From: a virus
IMG/VR virus record: IMGVR_UViG_3300031227_000107
Span: 1-43,972 of that record
DNA: 43,972 nt
Direction: 5' to 3' (one strand)
Part shown: positions 6,210-15,382 of the stretch, piece by piece
Position numbering within the stretch: position 1 is the stretch's first letter
How the letters are laid out: each line of letters starts with the position of its first letter
Position numbers and translations under genes: made by a program
Notes under the pieces: model-generated
Told to the model about the DNA's origin: nothing
The model's input: only the letters and a program-made list of their open reading frames with translations
The model's database searches: none

Positions 6210-8309
6210 ATGTATATGAATATGTTTGAGAAACTGTTTATTAATAGAGTAAATAAATCTAGCATAGATGCACGATGGTTTAAAAACCTTGTCTCTCCAG
6301 ATAGTTCAGTTTCTGATGATCCTTATGGTAAAAGTGCATTAGCATATTCATGTATAAGTTACACAGGAAGAGCTATTAGTCAAGTTCCTCTTATTGAAGA
6401 GAGGAGAGTTAATACTAGGTGGGAAGCAGTTTTAAATTCCCCCTATACTAGAGCATTTGAGAATCCTAATGATGTTACAGAGGCAGACACTTTTAAGGAG
6501 TCTTTGGTAGGTCATTTACTTTTAGATGGAAATGTTTGGGTATATCCAGTATTTGGCAGTGATAAGAAAAAGGATATTCCTGATGTATGGGCAATTAAAC
6601 AAGAATATATTAAGGCTGTAAAAAAAGCTAATGGAAGACTAGATTATTGGAAATTTTCCCCTTCAGGTAAATTTTCAGAAGAAGATAATAAAAACATAAT
6701 AAAGATTCCTGCAAGTGATATAGCTCATATTAAGTTTTGGAATCCTAATGATTTAATTTTAGGACAGAGTCCTTCAAAAGCAGGAAAACTTCCATTAGGT
6801 AGTGATTATAAAGCATCGATGTATAATGATTTATTTTTTGAAAATGGAGCATCTATTAGTGGAGCTCTTACAACAGATAAGATAGTTAATGATAGTTCTT
6901 TTAAACGGCTTACAGAGCAGTTTACTAGTAAACATCAAGGGTATAAGAATGCACACCAGATAGCTGTGCTGGATAGTGGATTAAAATACACTCCTATGGG
7001 TATTACTCAAAAGGATATGGATTATCTTAATTTAAGAAAGTATAGTCGTGAAGAGATTATAACTCTTTATGGAATGAAACCTTCTATTCTTGGATTAACA
7101 GAAAAAATTAATTTTGCAACTACAGTGCAGATGAAAAAAGATTGGTGGACCACTACTAATATTCCTATAATGAGGAAAATTCAGAATGCACTTACTATTC
7201 TTTTCTTTGGTAAAGATCCAAATAGAAGACTTATTTTTGATATTAGTTCTATTGAAGCATTACAAGATGAGTATAAAGAAAAAGTAGAGAACTATTATAA
7301 GTTAGTAAATACAGGTGTTCCGCCTAAAGATGCTAATGAGACATTGAATATGCATCTTCCTCGTTTTGCTGGTGATGATATAGGTATGGTTCCAATGAAT
7401 TATGTTCCTAGAGCAGATGCTGCTTCAGGTATATATGCTGCAGGAGCAACAGTAGTTACTGATGAGAGTGGAGAAAAAGCCACTATTACCTATCCTGCTA
7501 AAAAAGAGGTTAAGCAACAGGAAGTAGTAACAAAAACAAAGAAACAAATCATGCTGGAATTAAGGTGGAAGAGCTTAATGGAAACCTTTTTTCCCATAGA
7601 GAAAATGTTTGAGAGTAAAGTTAAACGGGTATTTATGGAGATGCGAGTAGCTTCTTTAGCAGTTATTAAAAAAGATATTGATACTTCTCTTACAAAAATA
7701 CAGAAAAAAGATTTAGAAGATTTAGAGGAATTAGATTTTTTAGAATTTGAAGATTTAATGGCTGCTTTTACTGCTGCTATTTACTTGCTTGCAGTTAAAG
7801 AAGGCTGGGCTACAATGGTAGCAGAGTTAGGTGTAGCCCTACCATTTGATATAAATAATGTAGAAATTCAATATTTTTTACAAACAAAACCAAATAAAAT
7901 TAGAGGTATTGTAGAGACTGTACGAAGAGAGATTATAGCTAGTATACAAGTAGGTAAAGATAATGGTGAGAGTTTTGATCAGATTATTGCACGAATAAAA
8001 AAAGTATATAATGGAGCTTCTAATAGAGCAAAAAATATAGCTATAACAGAGATAATGGGTTCAGCTAATTTTGCTAGACATTTAGTTTTAGTTGGAAGTG
8101 GGTTTGATTATAAAAGATGGATTACTGCATTTGATGAAAAGGTTAGAGAATTACACGCCCCAATGCATGAAGTTATTATTTCTATTGATGAAGCTTGGGT
8201 AATGCCTAATGGTGAGTCTTTAGAGTATCCCGGAGATTGGAATGCTTCAGCACAAAATACTGTGGGATGTAGATGTATTGAAGATGGTGTAAAGACTTTA
8301 GAAGGATAA
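6210..8309 (+). CDS. Portal protein fused to a C-terminal MuF-type domain
   Basis: Residues about 35-430 match the HK97-type portal family, with the ALAYSCISYTGRAISQVPL entry motif and a GMKPSILGL block. The portal ring forms the DNA entry channel at one capsid vertex. Residues about 590-695 match the Mu gpF-like minor head domain: RAKNIAITEIMGSANFARH, then FDEKVRELHAPMH, a PGDW block and the closing GCRC. The two are usually separate neighbouring genes, so here the minor head protein is built into each portal subunit. AAGGG upstream favours ATG 6210 over the in-frame ATG at 6216. The protease gene follows, as in HK97-like phages. Confidence 0.88.
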   Translation: MYMNMFEKLFINRVNKSSIDARWFKNLVSPDSSVSDDPYGKSALAYSCISYTGRAISQVPLIEERRVNTRWEAVLNSPYTRAFENPNDVTEADTFKESLVGHLLLDGNVWVYPVFGSDKKKDIPDVWAIKQEYIKAVKKANGRLDYWKFSPSGKFSEEDNKNIIKIPASDIAHIKFWNPNDLILGQSPSKAGKLPLGSDYKASMYNDLFFENGASISGALTTDKIVNDSSFKRLTEQFTSKHQGYKNAHQIAVLDSGLKYTPMGITQKDMDYLNLRKYSREEIITLYGMKPSILGLTEKINFATTVQMKKDWWTTTNIPIMRKIQNALTILFFGKDPNRRLIFDISSIEALQDEYKEKVENYYKLVNTGVPPKDANETLNMHLPRFAGDDIGMVPMNYVPRADAASGIYAAGATVVTDESGEKATITYPAKKEVKQQEVVTKTKKQIMLELRWKSLMETFFPIEKMFESKVKRVFMEMRVASLAVIKKDIDTSLTKIQKKDLEDLEELDFLEFEDLMAAFTAAIYLLAVKEGWATMVAELGVALPFDINNVEIQYFLQTKPNKIRGIVETVRREIIASIQVGKDNGESFDQIIARIKKVYNGASNRAKNIAITEIMGSANFARHLVLVGSGFDYKRWITAFDEKVRELHAPMHEVIISIDEAWVMPNGESLEYPGDWNASAQNTVGCRCIEDGVKTLEG

Positions 8310-8321
8310 AAGGAGTATATA

Positions 8322-9548
8322 ATGGCAGAAAAATTAGTATTACCTGATGGTAAAAAAATTCTTACAAGAGACTTTACAAATGTAATAAAAAGTGTCGATG
8401 TAAATAAACGTCAAATAGTTATGCGGGGAACAGATGAGACTGTAGATAGACAAGGTGAAGTAGTAATGATGAGTGGTTGGGATCTTAAGAATTATCTTAA
8501 GAATCCAGTATTTCTTTGGGCTCATGATTATGGTAGTGTACCTTTAGCTGCAGCTAGTAAAGTTATTAAGAAAAAAGGTTCAGATCCTCATTTGTTATTT
8601 TATTTAGATTGGCCTACAAAGGAATTATTTCCTTTTGCAGATATGATTCTTAATTTATACCAGGAGAAAATAATTAATGCTTCTTCAGTAGGATTTTTTC
8701 CATTAAAGTCTGAGAATATGGATGAAGATGCAGAATCTTATTGGGCTCCACAGAGATATTTAAAGCAAGATTTGCTTGAGCTTTCAGGTTGTGCTGTTCC
8801 TTGTAATCCAAATGCTGTTCAGAGTGCTGTAAAAAGTATTGGTGGGATAAAAGCATGGGTAGAGTATATTATAGGTGAGCAAAAGCATATGTCTGCTCCA
8901 GATAATGCAGATGATATTTTAGAAGAGGTGGATAAATTGAGACAAAATGTTGAGTTTATAGATGAAACAAAGAAGACACAAGTAGTTATTGATGGTAATA
9001 AAGATGAAGTTTTTGAAACAAGTAAGAGCGAAGAAGTTAAAGCAGTTGAAGAAGTTCTAGTTAATCCTAATGGGAAATTTGATGAAGATTCTCATTATAC
9101 AAAAGTTGAAAATTCAGATGAGTTAATTGAGGAACTAGAAAAAGATATAACAGAAGAGGAGATTAAAGAAATTGATGAGGAAGATGCTGTAGTAAGAGAT
9201 GCTGAAAAAGCTATGAGTTTAGATTATGAAATAGAAGTAAATGGGAATCCTGTAGAAGATTTTAGAATGGAAGAGTTTGATATTGAAGATAATTCAGGGA
9301 TTAAAATTTACGTTAATTATAAGGAAGTAGAAGTGGAAGATGAAGTTAATTCTTCAGTGGAGTCCTTGGATGATAAATCCATAGAGGACAAATGCACAGA
9401 GGAGGATATAACTAAATACAAAGCAACACTATTTCCAGAGAAAGCTGAAGTAGAGAAAGAAATTGAAGGTAAGCTTACGTCTGAAGAGATTACAAAGCTT
9501 ATTCCTTTGGTTAAACAAGTAGAACAAGTAATAAAGGATAATATATAA
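8322..9548 (+). CDS. Prohead protease with acidic scaffold-like C-terminus
   Basis: Residues 1-175 form an S78/U35-type prohead protease with the expected blocks: FLWAHDYG (H68), ASSVGF (S122) and LLELSGCAVPCNPNA (E153). It should cut scaffold and the capsid N-terminus during maturation. Residues about 195-408 are strikingly acidic and low in complexity, rich in E, D, V and I. This is consistent with a fused scaffolding domain, since no separate scaffold gene is seen between protease and capsid. AAAGGAG precedes the ATG. The stop overlaps the capsid start by one base (TAATG), which suggests coupling. Confidence 0.85.
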   Translation: MAEKLVLPDGKKILTRDFTNVIKSVDVNKRQIVMRGTDETVDRQGEVVMMSGWDLKNYLKNPVFLWAHDYGSVPLAAASKVIKKKGSDPHLLFYLDWPTKELFPFADMILNLYQEKIINASSVGFFPLKSENMDEDAESYWAPQRYLKQDLLELSGCAVPCNPNAVQSAVKSIGGIKAWVEYIIGEQKHMSAPDNADDILEEVDKLRQNVEFIDETKKTQVVIDGNKDEVFETSKSEEVKAVEEVLVNPNGKFDEDSHYTKVENSDELIEELEKDITEEEIKEIDEEDAVVRDAEKAMSLDYEIEVNGNPVEDFRMEEFDIEDNSGIKIYVNYKEVEVEDEVNSSVESLDDKSIEDKCTEEDITKYKATLFPEKAEVEKEIEGKLTSEEITKLIPLVKQVEQVIKDNI

Positions 9549-10870
9549 TGGAAGACCTATTTAAAAAGAATGCAGAAGGAGAGTTTGTTCCTGTTGAAGC
9601 TGAGATTAAAGATAAGGATGTGAACATAATTACTTCTTCAAGTAAAAGTGAGTATGACCAGTTGAAAGACGGGCTTGATGGTATTGTGAATGCTGTTAAT
9701 ACGAATGGTGCTATGAAGCAGTTGCAGGAAGAGATGAAAGAGCAGAATGCAAAGTTTGAAGAGTTTAAGAAGGGTGGTTTTTCTATGCCCTCTAAACAAG
9801 AAGATGTAGATGATGTTGCGCAGAAGTATTTTACAAAGCATAATATTGATATGGCTTATCAAGGTAAAATGTTGCAGGATAAAGTTAAGCATCCTGGTTA
9901 TCAGATGAGTGAAGAAAAACGTGTATACTGTGCGGAGTGGATGGCTCTTGCTATTAAAGCAGCTAGTGGTGATTATCGGGCTAGAGAAATTATGGAAGGT
10001 AAGTATAAAACTGCTATTGGGGATTCAGGGAATGATGATCTTCCTATTCCAGATCCAGTACAGGTTGAGATTATGAAGTATGCTTATGAAGAGTCAGTTG
10101 GTTTGCAGGATTGTGAAGTTGTATCTATGAAGTCTGAATTTAAAACTTATCCAAGAGAGACTGCTGGTGTAACTTTTGCATGGAGTAATACTACTCCAGC
10201 AAGTGATCCTACACTTGATGAAGTTAAGTTGACTTGTGAGGAAGTATCAGCCTATTCAACTGCTCGTAATATGACGCTTGCTGATTCACCTTCTGATCTT
10301 GTTGGTTGGTTATTTGGGATTATGAGTAATGGTCTTGGACAGGAGATAGATGATCAGTTGTTTAATGGTACTGGTTCTCCTAATAGTGGGTTATTTACTG
10401 CTAAAACTGGTTATTCTGTAAATATGGGCACAGGAAGTACTTCTTTTGCAGATGTTTCAGATGTTGAATTTTCAAAAATGATAGCTGCTCTTGATGGCAA
10501 AAGAAAACGGAATGCTAAGTTCTATATGAATGGGGAAATTCTTCACTATGTTAGAACTCTTAAAGGTACTACAGATATGCCTATTTTTGTAGAGTCTGTT
10601 GGTTCTCCTGTTCCTGGTGCAATTTATGGTAAACCTTATAAAGAAGTAGTTGTTGCTCCTAGTACAGATGCTGCTGCTACTGCCTTTGTTTATTTTGGTG
10701 ATTTGAAGAAAACCTACATTGGGAAACATATAGATTCATTAGCATTCACTACTAACACTCAGGGTGATACAGCGTTTAAAACTAACCGTACCTTGTTTAA
10801 ATTGTATGGGCGATTTGCAATTGAAAATGGGTTGCCTAATGCAGGTGTTAGATTGATTACTGCTGCTTAA
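9548..10870 (+). CDS. Major capsid protein, HK97 fold
   Basis: The product has 440 residues. The N-terminal 130 or so are charged and helical (LQEEMKEQNAKFEEFKKGG), as in the scaffold-like delta domain that the prohead protease removes. The rest follows the phage capsid family: a P-domain helix around QEIDDQLFNGTGSPNSGL, a GKRKRNAKFYMNGE block and a C-terminal FGDLKKTYIG...AFKTNRTLFKLYGRFA block. It sits directly after protease and is followed by a GC-rich hairpin, as expected for a highly expressed gene. The cleavage site cannot be fixed by eye. Confidence 0.9.
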   Translation: MEDLFKKNAEGEFVPVEAEIKDKDVNIITSSSKSEYDQLKDGLDGIVNAVNTNGAMKQLQEEMKEQNAKFEEFKKGGFSMPSKQEDVDDVAQKYFTKHNIDMAYQGKMLQDKVKHPGYQMSEEKRVYCAEWMALAIKAASGDYRAREIMEGKYKTAIGDSGNDDLPIPDPVQVEIMKYAYEESVGLQDCEVVSMKSEFKTYPRETAGVTFAWSNTTPASDPTLDEVKLTCEEVSAYSTARNMTLADSPSDLVGWLFGIMSNGLGQEIDDQLFNGTGSPNSGLFTAKTGYSVNMGTGSTSFADVSDVEFSKMIAALDGKRKRNAKFYMNGEILHYVRTLKGTTDMPIFVESVGSPVPGAIYGKPYKEVVVAPSTDAAATAFVYFGDLKKTYIGKHIDSLAFTTNTQGDTAFKTNRTLFKLYGRFAIENGLPNAGVRLITAA

Positions 10871-10887
10871 TTTTTAATTTTTAAAAT

Positions 10888-10908
10888 GGGGGAGGTAAAC
10901 CCTCCCCC
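10888..10908 (+). terminator. GC-rich hairpin after the capsid gene
   Basis: A perfect 8-bp stem (GGGGGAGG with CCTCCCCC) closes a 5-base loop. No T tract follows on the plus strand. A T-rich tract follows only when read on the minus strand. It may limit read-through into the glycan cassette or protect the 3' end of capsid mRNA. Confidence 0.5.
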
Positions 10909-10930
10909 CTACTAATATAAGGGAGGTATT

Positions 10931-11887
10931 ATGATAGTTAATATTACATGTATGAAGTGTGGGCAAAGTGTTAGGGCTAAAAGTGGAACAACAAGAACAT
11001 TAACCTGTCAGTCTTGTGGTTGTACTGATGTTAAATTTTCATCTGATGCAGTCGTGCATTGTGTTAATTGTAAAGAACCTTATATACATATGAAAAATAA
11101 TATTTTTCGTAGTGTGTGTAAAAAATGCCATAAAGGGTTATGGACTATTACTTCTTTAGTAGAATATCAAGACGTAGCAATGGAGATAGAAGAAAATATT
11201 TCTCCAGAGGATGTAGTTTTAAGTAATGCTGTTTCAGCAGTGGTTGTATGTCATAATTTAGAAGGTATGACTGTAGATTGTATTGATAAGTTAAGAAAAG
11301 TTCCAGAAATTAAAGAAATTATACTTGTTGATAATGGTAGTATTGAACCTATTGGTAAATGGGCTAAGAAACAAAAGGATATTGTATATATACGAAATGA
11401 AACTAATCTCGGTCCGGCTGTTGCTAGAAATCAGGGAGTAAAGAAAGCTTTTAATGATTGGTTATTTTTTATAGATAATGATCAAATGGTTTCAAAAAAT
11501 GTTATAAGTAGAATGGCTAAAGAAAATAAAGATATTGTTGGTATTGAAGCTTGGCAGTTGGATGCAAAGGGAACACCTTCTCCTTCAACAAGCACTATAG
11601 AATTTAATACCTATGTTGGTACTGGTGGGATGCTTATTAAATCAAGAGTATTTAAAGCTATTGAGGGATTTGATGAGCAGTATGCTCTGTGGTATGAAGA
11701 TACAGATTTATGTCTTAGAGCAAGACAACGTGGATATGAGATAGGTTGTATTGCAAATCATAATGTTCAGCACTTAGAACATAGGACTATGAATACACAA
11801 AAGACCTTTAATAGTAGTAAAGAAAAACAAGTAAGTAGAAAATTGTTTGTTAAACGTTGGGGTACTTATCTTAAAGCAGGAAATTAA
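10931..11887 (+). CDS. GT2-type glycosyltransferase with N-terminal double zinc ribbon
   Basis: Residues 1-70 carry two CxxC...CxxC modules (C7, C10, C26, C29 and C44, C47, C63, C66). Residues about 100-310 form a GT-A family 2 domain: SAVVVCHN entry, LVDNGS, NLGPAVARNQG, the metal/nucleotide-binding DND (182-184) and WYEDTDLCLRARQRGY near the base. It should transfer a sugar from a nucleotide-activated donor and resembles rhamnosyltransferase-type enzymes. Zinc ribbons on a GT2 are unusual and may bind the protein acceptor. GGGAGG precedes the ATG. It is the first gene of the cassette. Confidence 0.82.
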   Translation: MIVNITCMKCGQSVRAKSGTTRTLTCQSCGCTDVKFSSDAVVHCVNCKEPYIHMKNNIFRSVCKKCHKGLWTITSLVEYQDVAMEIEENISPEDVVLSNAVSAVVVCHNLEGMTVDCIDKLRKVPEIKEIILVDNGSIEPIGKWAKKQKDIVYIRNETNLGPAVARNQGVKKAFNDWLFFIDNDQMVSKNVISRMAKENKDIVGIEAWQLDAKGTPSPSTSTIEFNTYVGTGGMLIKSRVFKAIEGFDEQYALWYEDTDLCLRARQRGYEIGCIANHNVQHLEHRTMNTQKTFNSSKEKQVSRKLFVKRWGTYLKAGN

Positions 11888-11899
11888 GGGAGTAATATA

Positions 11900-12847
11900 A
11901 TGAAAGTTTTAATTACGGGAATAAATGGGTTTGCGGCTTCACATCTTGCTAGATTTTTATTAAATAAGGGATATGAAGTTCATGGTACAATAAGAGTAAG
12001 ATCTGATTTGCATAGAATTAAAGATATTGAAGATAAAGTAAAACTTCATCTTGTAGAATTATCAGACACTATTTCAATAACTAATCTTATAAACACAGTT
12101 ACACCTGATGAGATATATCATCTTGCAGCACAAAGTTATGTTAAATCTTCTTGGACTTCGCCTATTGAGACATATACTACTAATGTATTAGGAACTGTAA
12201 GTTTGTTAGAAGTTATTAGACAAAGTGCAAAACCGTTTGTTAAAGTATTAGTTACATCTACTTCAGAGGTGTATGGTGATCAGAAAGGTACACTTAATGA
12301 AGATACTCCTCCAACCCCTAATACTCATTATGGTATAAGTAAATTAGCTCAAGATATGATTGCTAGATTATATGTTGGAGCTTATAAAATGAATGTCATT
12401 GTTACTAGGTCTTTTAATATTACTGGAGCAGGAAGAGCAGACGTTTTTGTAGATAGTAATTTTTGTAAACAAATAGCAGAGATGGAAAAGAGGGATGATC
12501 CTTTAAACAGTATTTTACGGCATGGTAATTTAGAAAGTGCTAGAGATTTTACAGATGTGCAGGATGTTGTAGAGGGGTATTACTTAGCAATGAAAGAGGG
12601 TATTTCTGGAGAAATATATTGTTTTTGTAGAGAAGAGGCAACGAAGATTCAGGATCTTTTGGATCTTATGCTTAGAAATGCAAAAATCTCAATACAAACA
12701 GAGGTTGATCCAGAGAGGTTTAGACCTGTGGATACGGCAGTTATGTTAGGGGATTGTACAAAGGCAAAGGCTTTAGGTTGGAGAGTTACAGTACCTTTAG
12801 AGCAATCTATAATTGAACTTCTTAATTATTGGAGAGACAGGGTATGA
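11900..12847 (+). CDS. Extended SDR, GDP-4-keto-6-deoxymannose reductase/GMD-like
   Basis: The Rossmann motif is TGINGFAASHL (G7, G10). HLAAQSYVKSSW, STSEVYG (S122, E123) and YGISK (Y144, K148) give the catalytic set. The FNITGAGRADVFVDSNF block, GNLESARDFTDVQDVV, DPERFRPVD and the closing GW...YWRDR resemble RMD (GDP-6-deoxy-mannose reductase) more than GMD, which has FNHESPRRG. It should act on a GDP-4-keto-6-deoxy sugar, with the host supplying GDP-mannose and perhaps the 4,6-dehydratase. The stop overlaps the next start (ATGA). The choice between reductase, epimerase-reductase and dehydratase is not certain. Confidence 0.8.
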   Translation: MKVLITGINGFAASHLARFLLNKGYEVHGTIRVRSDLHRIKDIEDKVKLHLVELSDTISITNLINTVTPDEIYHLAAQSYVKSSWTSPIETYTTNVLGTVSLLEVIRQSAKPFVKVLVTSTSEVYGDQKGTLNEDTPPTPNTHYGISKLAQDMIARLYVGAYKMNVIVTRSFNITGAGRADVFVDSNFCKQIAEMEKRDDPLNSILRHGNLESARDFTDVQDVVEGYYLAMKEGISGEIYCFCREEATKIQDLLDLMLRNAKISIQTEVDPERFRPVDTAVMLGDCTKAKALGWRVTVPLEQSIIELLNYWRDRV

Positions 12848-13917
12848 TATCATTAGCCACATCAAAAGTTACTCAGGCTGTAAGAGACAATATAGAAGAT
12901 TGTTTAAATGAAAATAGAATAGGGCAGGGTAGGTTTAATAAGGAATTTGAGGACCGTGTAGCTGCTTATATGGGGGTTAAACATGCTATAGCAGTATGTA
13001 ATGGTTCTATGGCTGATATAGTGGCTCTGGGAGCTCTAAAGGCCAAGTATCCCGATAAGGATGAAGTGATTGTTCCTGCTTACACTTTTATAGCTCAAAC
13101 TAATGCTATTCTTATTAATGGTTTGAAGCCTGTGTTTGTGGATGTAGAGAAATGTGATTTTCAACTTAATCATGTGCAAGTTGAGAAAGCTATTACAGAT
13201 AAAACTTTATGTATTTTTCCTGTGCATTTATTTGGTAGAGATTGTTATATTGATGCTCTTTTAGATATAGCTATTGACTATGACCTTCCTGTAGTAGAAG
13301 ATTGTTGTGAAGCTTATGGTGGGCAAACAGAGACTAAACAGAAATTTGGTACATTTGGTGATTTTGGTACATTTTCATTTTTTCCATCTCATACAATTAC
13401 TACTGGTGAAGGTGGTATAATAATTACAGATGACGATGAGTTGTCTGGAATAGCCAGACAAGTGGCTAATCATGGTAGACGAGGAAATAATATATTAGAT
13501 AAGTTTCATTTTGATGTTTTTGGATATAATGGTAAAATGAGTAATGTATTAGCTTCTATAGGTTGTGCTGTAGTTGATAGTGCTGATGAAGTTATTGAAA
13601 AAAGACAAAAGAATGTAGATTTATATAATAAGCTGTTAAATAAATATTGGTATGCAGAAAGTCCTCATTGTTATCCTGTTGTGTGTGAGAGTGAGATACA
13701 AAGAAATACTATATTACAGGTATTAGAAAGTAATGGTATTGAAGCTAGAAAGGCGTTTTCATGTTTACCCACGCAAGAAAAAGTATATGCTAATTTTGGT
13801 GGAAAGTATCCTATAGCAGAAGAGTTAGGTAAAGTAGCACTTTTTGTTCCAGTACATCAAGACCTTTCAGAAAAAGATATTATAAAAATTTGTAATGTAA
13901 TTAAAAAGTGTTTATAA
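12844..13917 (+). CDS. DegT/DnrJ-fold PLP enzyme with His for the catalytic Lys: probable sugar 3-dehydratase (ColD-like)
   Basis: The fold-type I sugar aminotransferase family is clear: VCNGSMADIVALGAL, DEVIVPAYTF, VVEDCCEAYGG (PLP-binding D153) and FGDFGTFSFFPSHTITTGEGG. Aminotransferases of this family have Lys six residues before GEGG. Here that position is His183 (codon 13390-13392). His there is known from ColD and the E1 enzymes, which remove the sugar 3-hydroxyl to make 3,6-dideoxyhexoses. No E1-type iron-sulfur cysteine set is evident and length (357) is nearer ColD. The ATG at 12844 overlaps the SDR stop. With the RMD-like neighbour this suggests a colitose-like GDP sugar. An inactive aminotransferase is the alternative. 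Confidence 0.8.
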   Translation: MISLATSKVTQAVRDNIEDCLNENRIGQGRFNKEFEDRVAAYMGVKHAIAVCNGSMADIVALGALKAKYPDKDEVIVPAYTFIAQTNAILINGLKPVFVDVEKCDFQLNHVQVEKAITDKTLCIFPVHLFGRDCYIDALLDIAIDYDLPVVEDCCEAYGGQTETKQKFGTFGDFGTFSFFPSHTITTGEGGIIITDDDELSGIARQVANHGRRGNNILDKFHFDVFGYNGKMSNVLASIGCAVVDSADEVIEKRQKNVDLYNKLLNKYWYAESPHCYPVVCESEIQRNTILQVLESNGIEARKAFSCLPTQEKVYANFGGKYPIAEELGKVALFVPVHQDLSEKDIIKICNVIKKCL

Positions 13918-13926
13918 TGGAGTTAT

Positions 13927-14565
13927 ATGTATTACTATGATATTGGGGATTATGAAATATTTTTTAATCCAAGATGTGCATTATCTACTATAAGGGAATG
14001 GGGGATAGGAATAAGAAAGAAAGGGATTCCTTCTATATTTGATGCTGCTCCTTCTATATTTGATTGGCCTTATAAAATGGCACTTACGACAGAACGAGAA
14101 AAAGTACTAGTTATAAGAAATCCAACAGAAAGATTTATTTCCATACTGAATCATGTTATTGTATTTGAGTGTGTAAATAATCTTGATACTAAAGCAAGAG
14201 TACCTTTATTTTTAGATGTGTTAGAAAAAGATGGGTTAAATTTTAATGATCATTTAAGATTGCAATGTAGATTTCAAGATAATTCTGAGTTATATAAAGT
14301 AGAAAATCCTAGTAAATATTTTGATCATATATTGAGATTAGAAGATGGGAATTTAATAGAGCGGTTAAATACATTAACTGGATACTTAAGTGAAGACATA
14401 TATGTAAATACAACTCAAGAAAAAATAGATTATCCAGAAAATTATTTTTATGATTATACAAAAATGGAGTTTATTACTAAGGAGGATATAACAGAGGAGA
14501 TGTTACAAAGGATAAAGAAGTTATATTATTATGATTATAAACATTTTTATCCTGAATTACTTTGA
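13927..14565 (+). CDS. Probable sulfotransferase (family 2-like)
   Basis: The product has 212 residues. An early FFNPRCALSTIREW stretch (residues 12-25) lies where sulfotransferases have the PAPS 5'-phosphosulfate loop. LVIRNPTERFISIL (residues 61-74) matches the 3'-phosphate-binding VRNPxxRFxS motif of carbohydrate sulfotransferases. LRLED follows at about 140. The rest is charged and unassigned. It would move sulfate from PAPS onto a glycan hydroxyl. The loop departs from the usual PKxGxTS, so the call rests mainly on the second motif and on the neighbours. GGAG precedes the ATG. Confidence 0.6.
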   Translation: MYYYDIGDYEIFFNPRCALSTIREWGIGIRKKGIPSIFDAAPSIFDWPYKMALTTEREKVLVIRNPTERFISILNHVIVFECVNNLDTKARVPLFLDVLEKDGLNFNDHLRLQCRFQDNSELYKVENPSKYFDHILRLEDGNLIERLNTLTGYLSEDIYVNTTQEKIDYPENYFYDYTKMEFITKEDITEEMLQRIKKLYYYDYKHFYPELL

Positions 14566-14599
14566 TGAATAATTTATACTAAAGAGAGGTATATGGGGT

Positions 14600-15382
14600 A
14601 TGGTAAATCTTATAGTGTTTTCTAAAAATAGACCAATGCAGTGTCAAGCGTTATTAGATAGTGTTGCGCTTCATACAAGTATTTTTGATAATATTGATGT
14701 ACTATATTACTCTGATGAAGAGTATGAAATAGGGTACTCTTTATTAAAGAGTAGAAAATCAGATGTACATTTTTATAGAGAAGTAGGAAATTTTAAAGAA
14801 GTACTATTACCTTTATTTAAATATGATTATACTTGCTTTGCTGCAGATGATGATATTGTGTATGGTGATTTTGATAAAGAGTTATTTGTAGCTTTTTTAG
14901 AAAGGGCAGTTTGTTTTTCATTAAGATTAGGAGAGAATATAGATTACTGTTATTCTAATGATAAACCAAATAAATGTAAAACAAAAGATGTGTATGATAA
15001 TAAATTTGTAGTATGGGAATGGAAAAAAGAAGAGTTAGATTTTGGTTATCCCTTGTCCGTAATTTCTCATATATTTAGAACTAAGGAAATAGAAGAATTA
15101 AGTAAATTAGATGAGTATCAAAACCCTAATGTATACGAGGGGGTATTACAGCAGCATCTAAATAAGATACAACCCTATATGGTATCTTATAAGGAAAGTA
15201 AAGTGTTTGGTGTACCTGCAAATAGAGTAAATGTTTCAGCACCTAATAGGAATGGTTTAGAATACCCCTATAGTGTAGAAGAACTTCAGGGGATGTATAT
15301 AGATGGTAAAATAATAGATGTAGCAAATATGGTGTATGATATTCATGCAGCACAGCAGGAAATTAAATATGTCTTTGCATAA
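14600..15382 (+). CDS. GT-A-like glycosyltransferase
   Basis: The product has 260 residues. It opens LIVFSKNRPMQCQALLDS, an entry typical of GT-A transferases, and has a DDD triplet (83-85, CFAADDDIVYGDF) where the metal-binding DXD should be. The last third includes SVISHIFRTKEIE and NRVNVSAPNR. The family number is not certain. It may modify a polysaccharide or protein with a nucleotide-sugar donor. GAGAGG at 14584-14589 favours the ATG at 14600. It overlaps the next gene by 14 bases. Confidence 0.65.
   Translation: MVNLIVFSKNRPMQCQALLDSVALHTSIFDNIDVLYYSDEEYEIGYSLLKSRKSDVHFYREVGNFKEVLLPLFKYDYTCFAADDDIVYGDFDKELFVAFLERAVCFSLRLGENIDYCYSNDKPNKCKTKDVYDNKFVVWEWKKEELDFGYPLSVISHIFRTKEIEELSKLDEYQNPNVYEGVLQQHLNKIQPYMVSYKESKVFGVPANRVNVSAPNRNGLEYPYSVEELQGMYIDGKIIDVANMVYDIHAAQQEIKYVFA

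Noticed and set aside
12829-12843. Upstream TTG start for the ColD-like gene
   Set aside because: ATG 12844 forms the usual ATGA overlap with the SDR stop and has GGAGAG/AGGG sequence in front, while the TTG offers no better signal.
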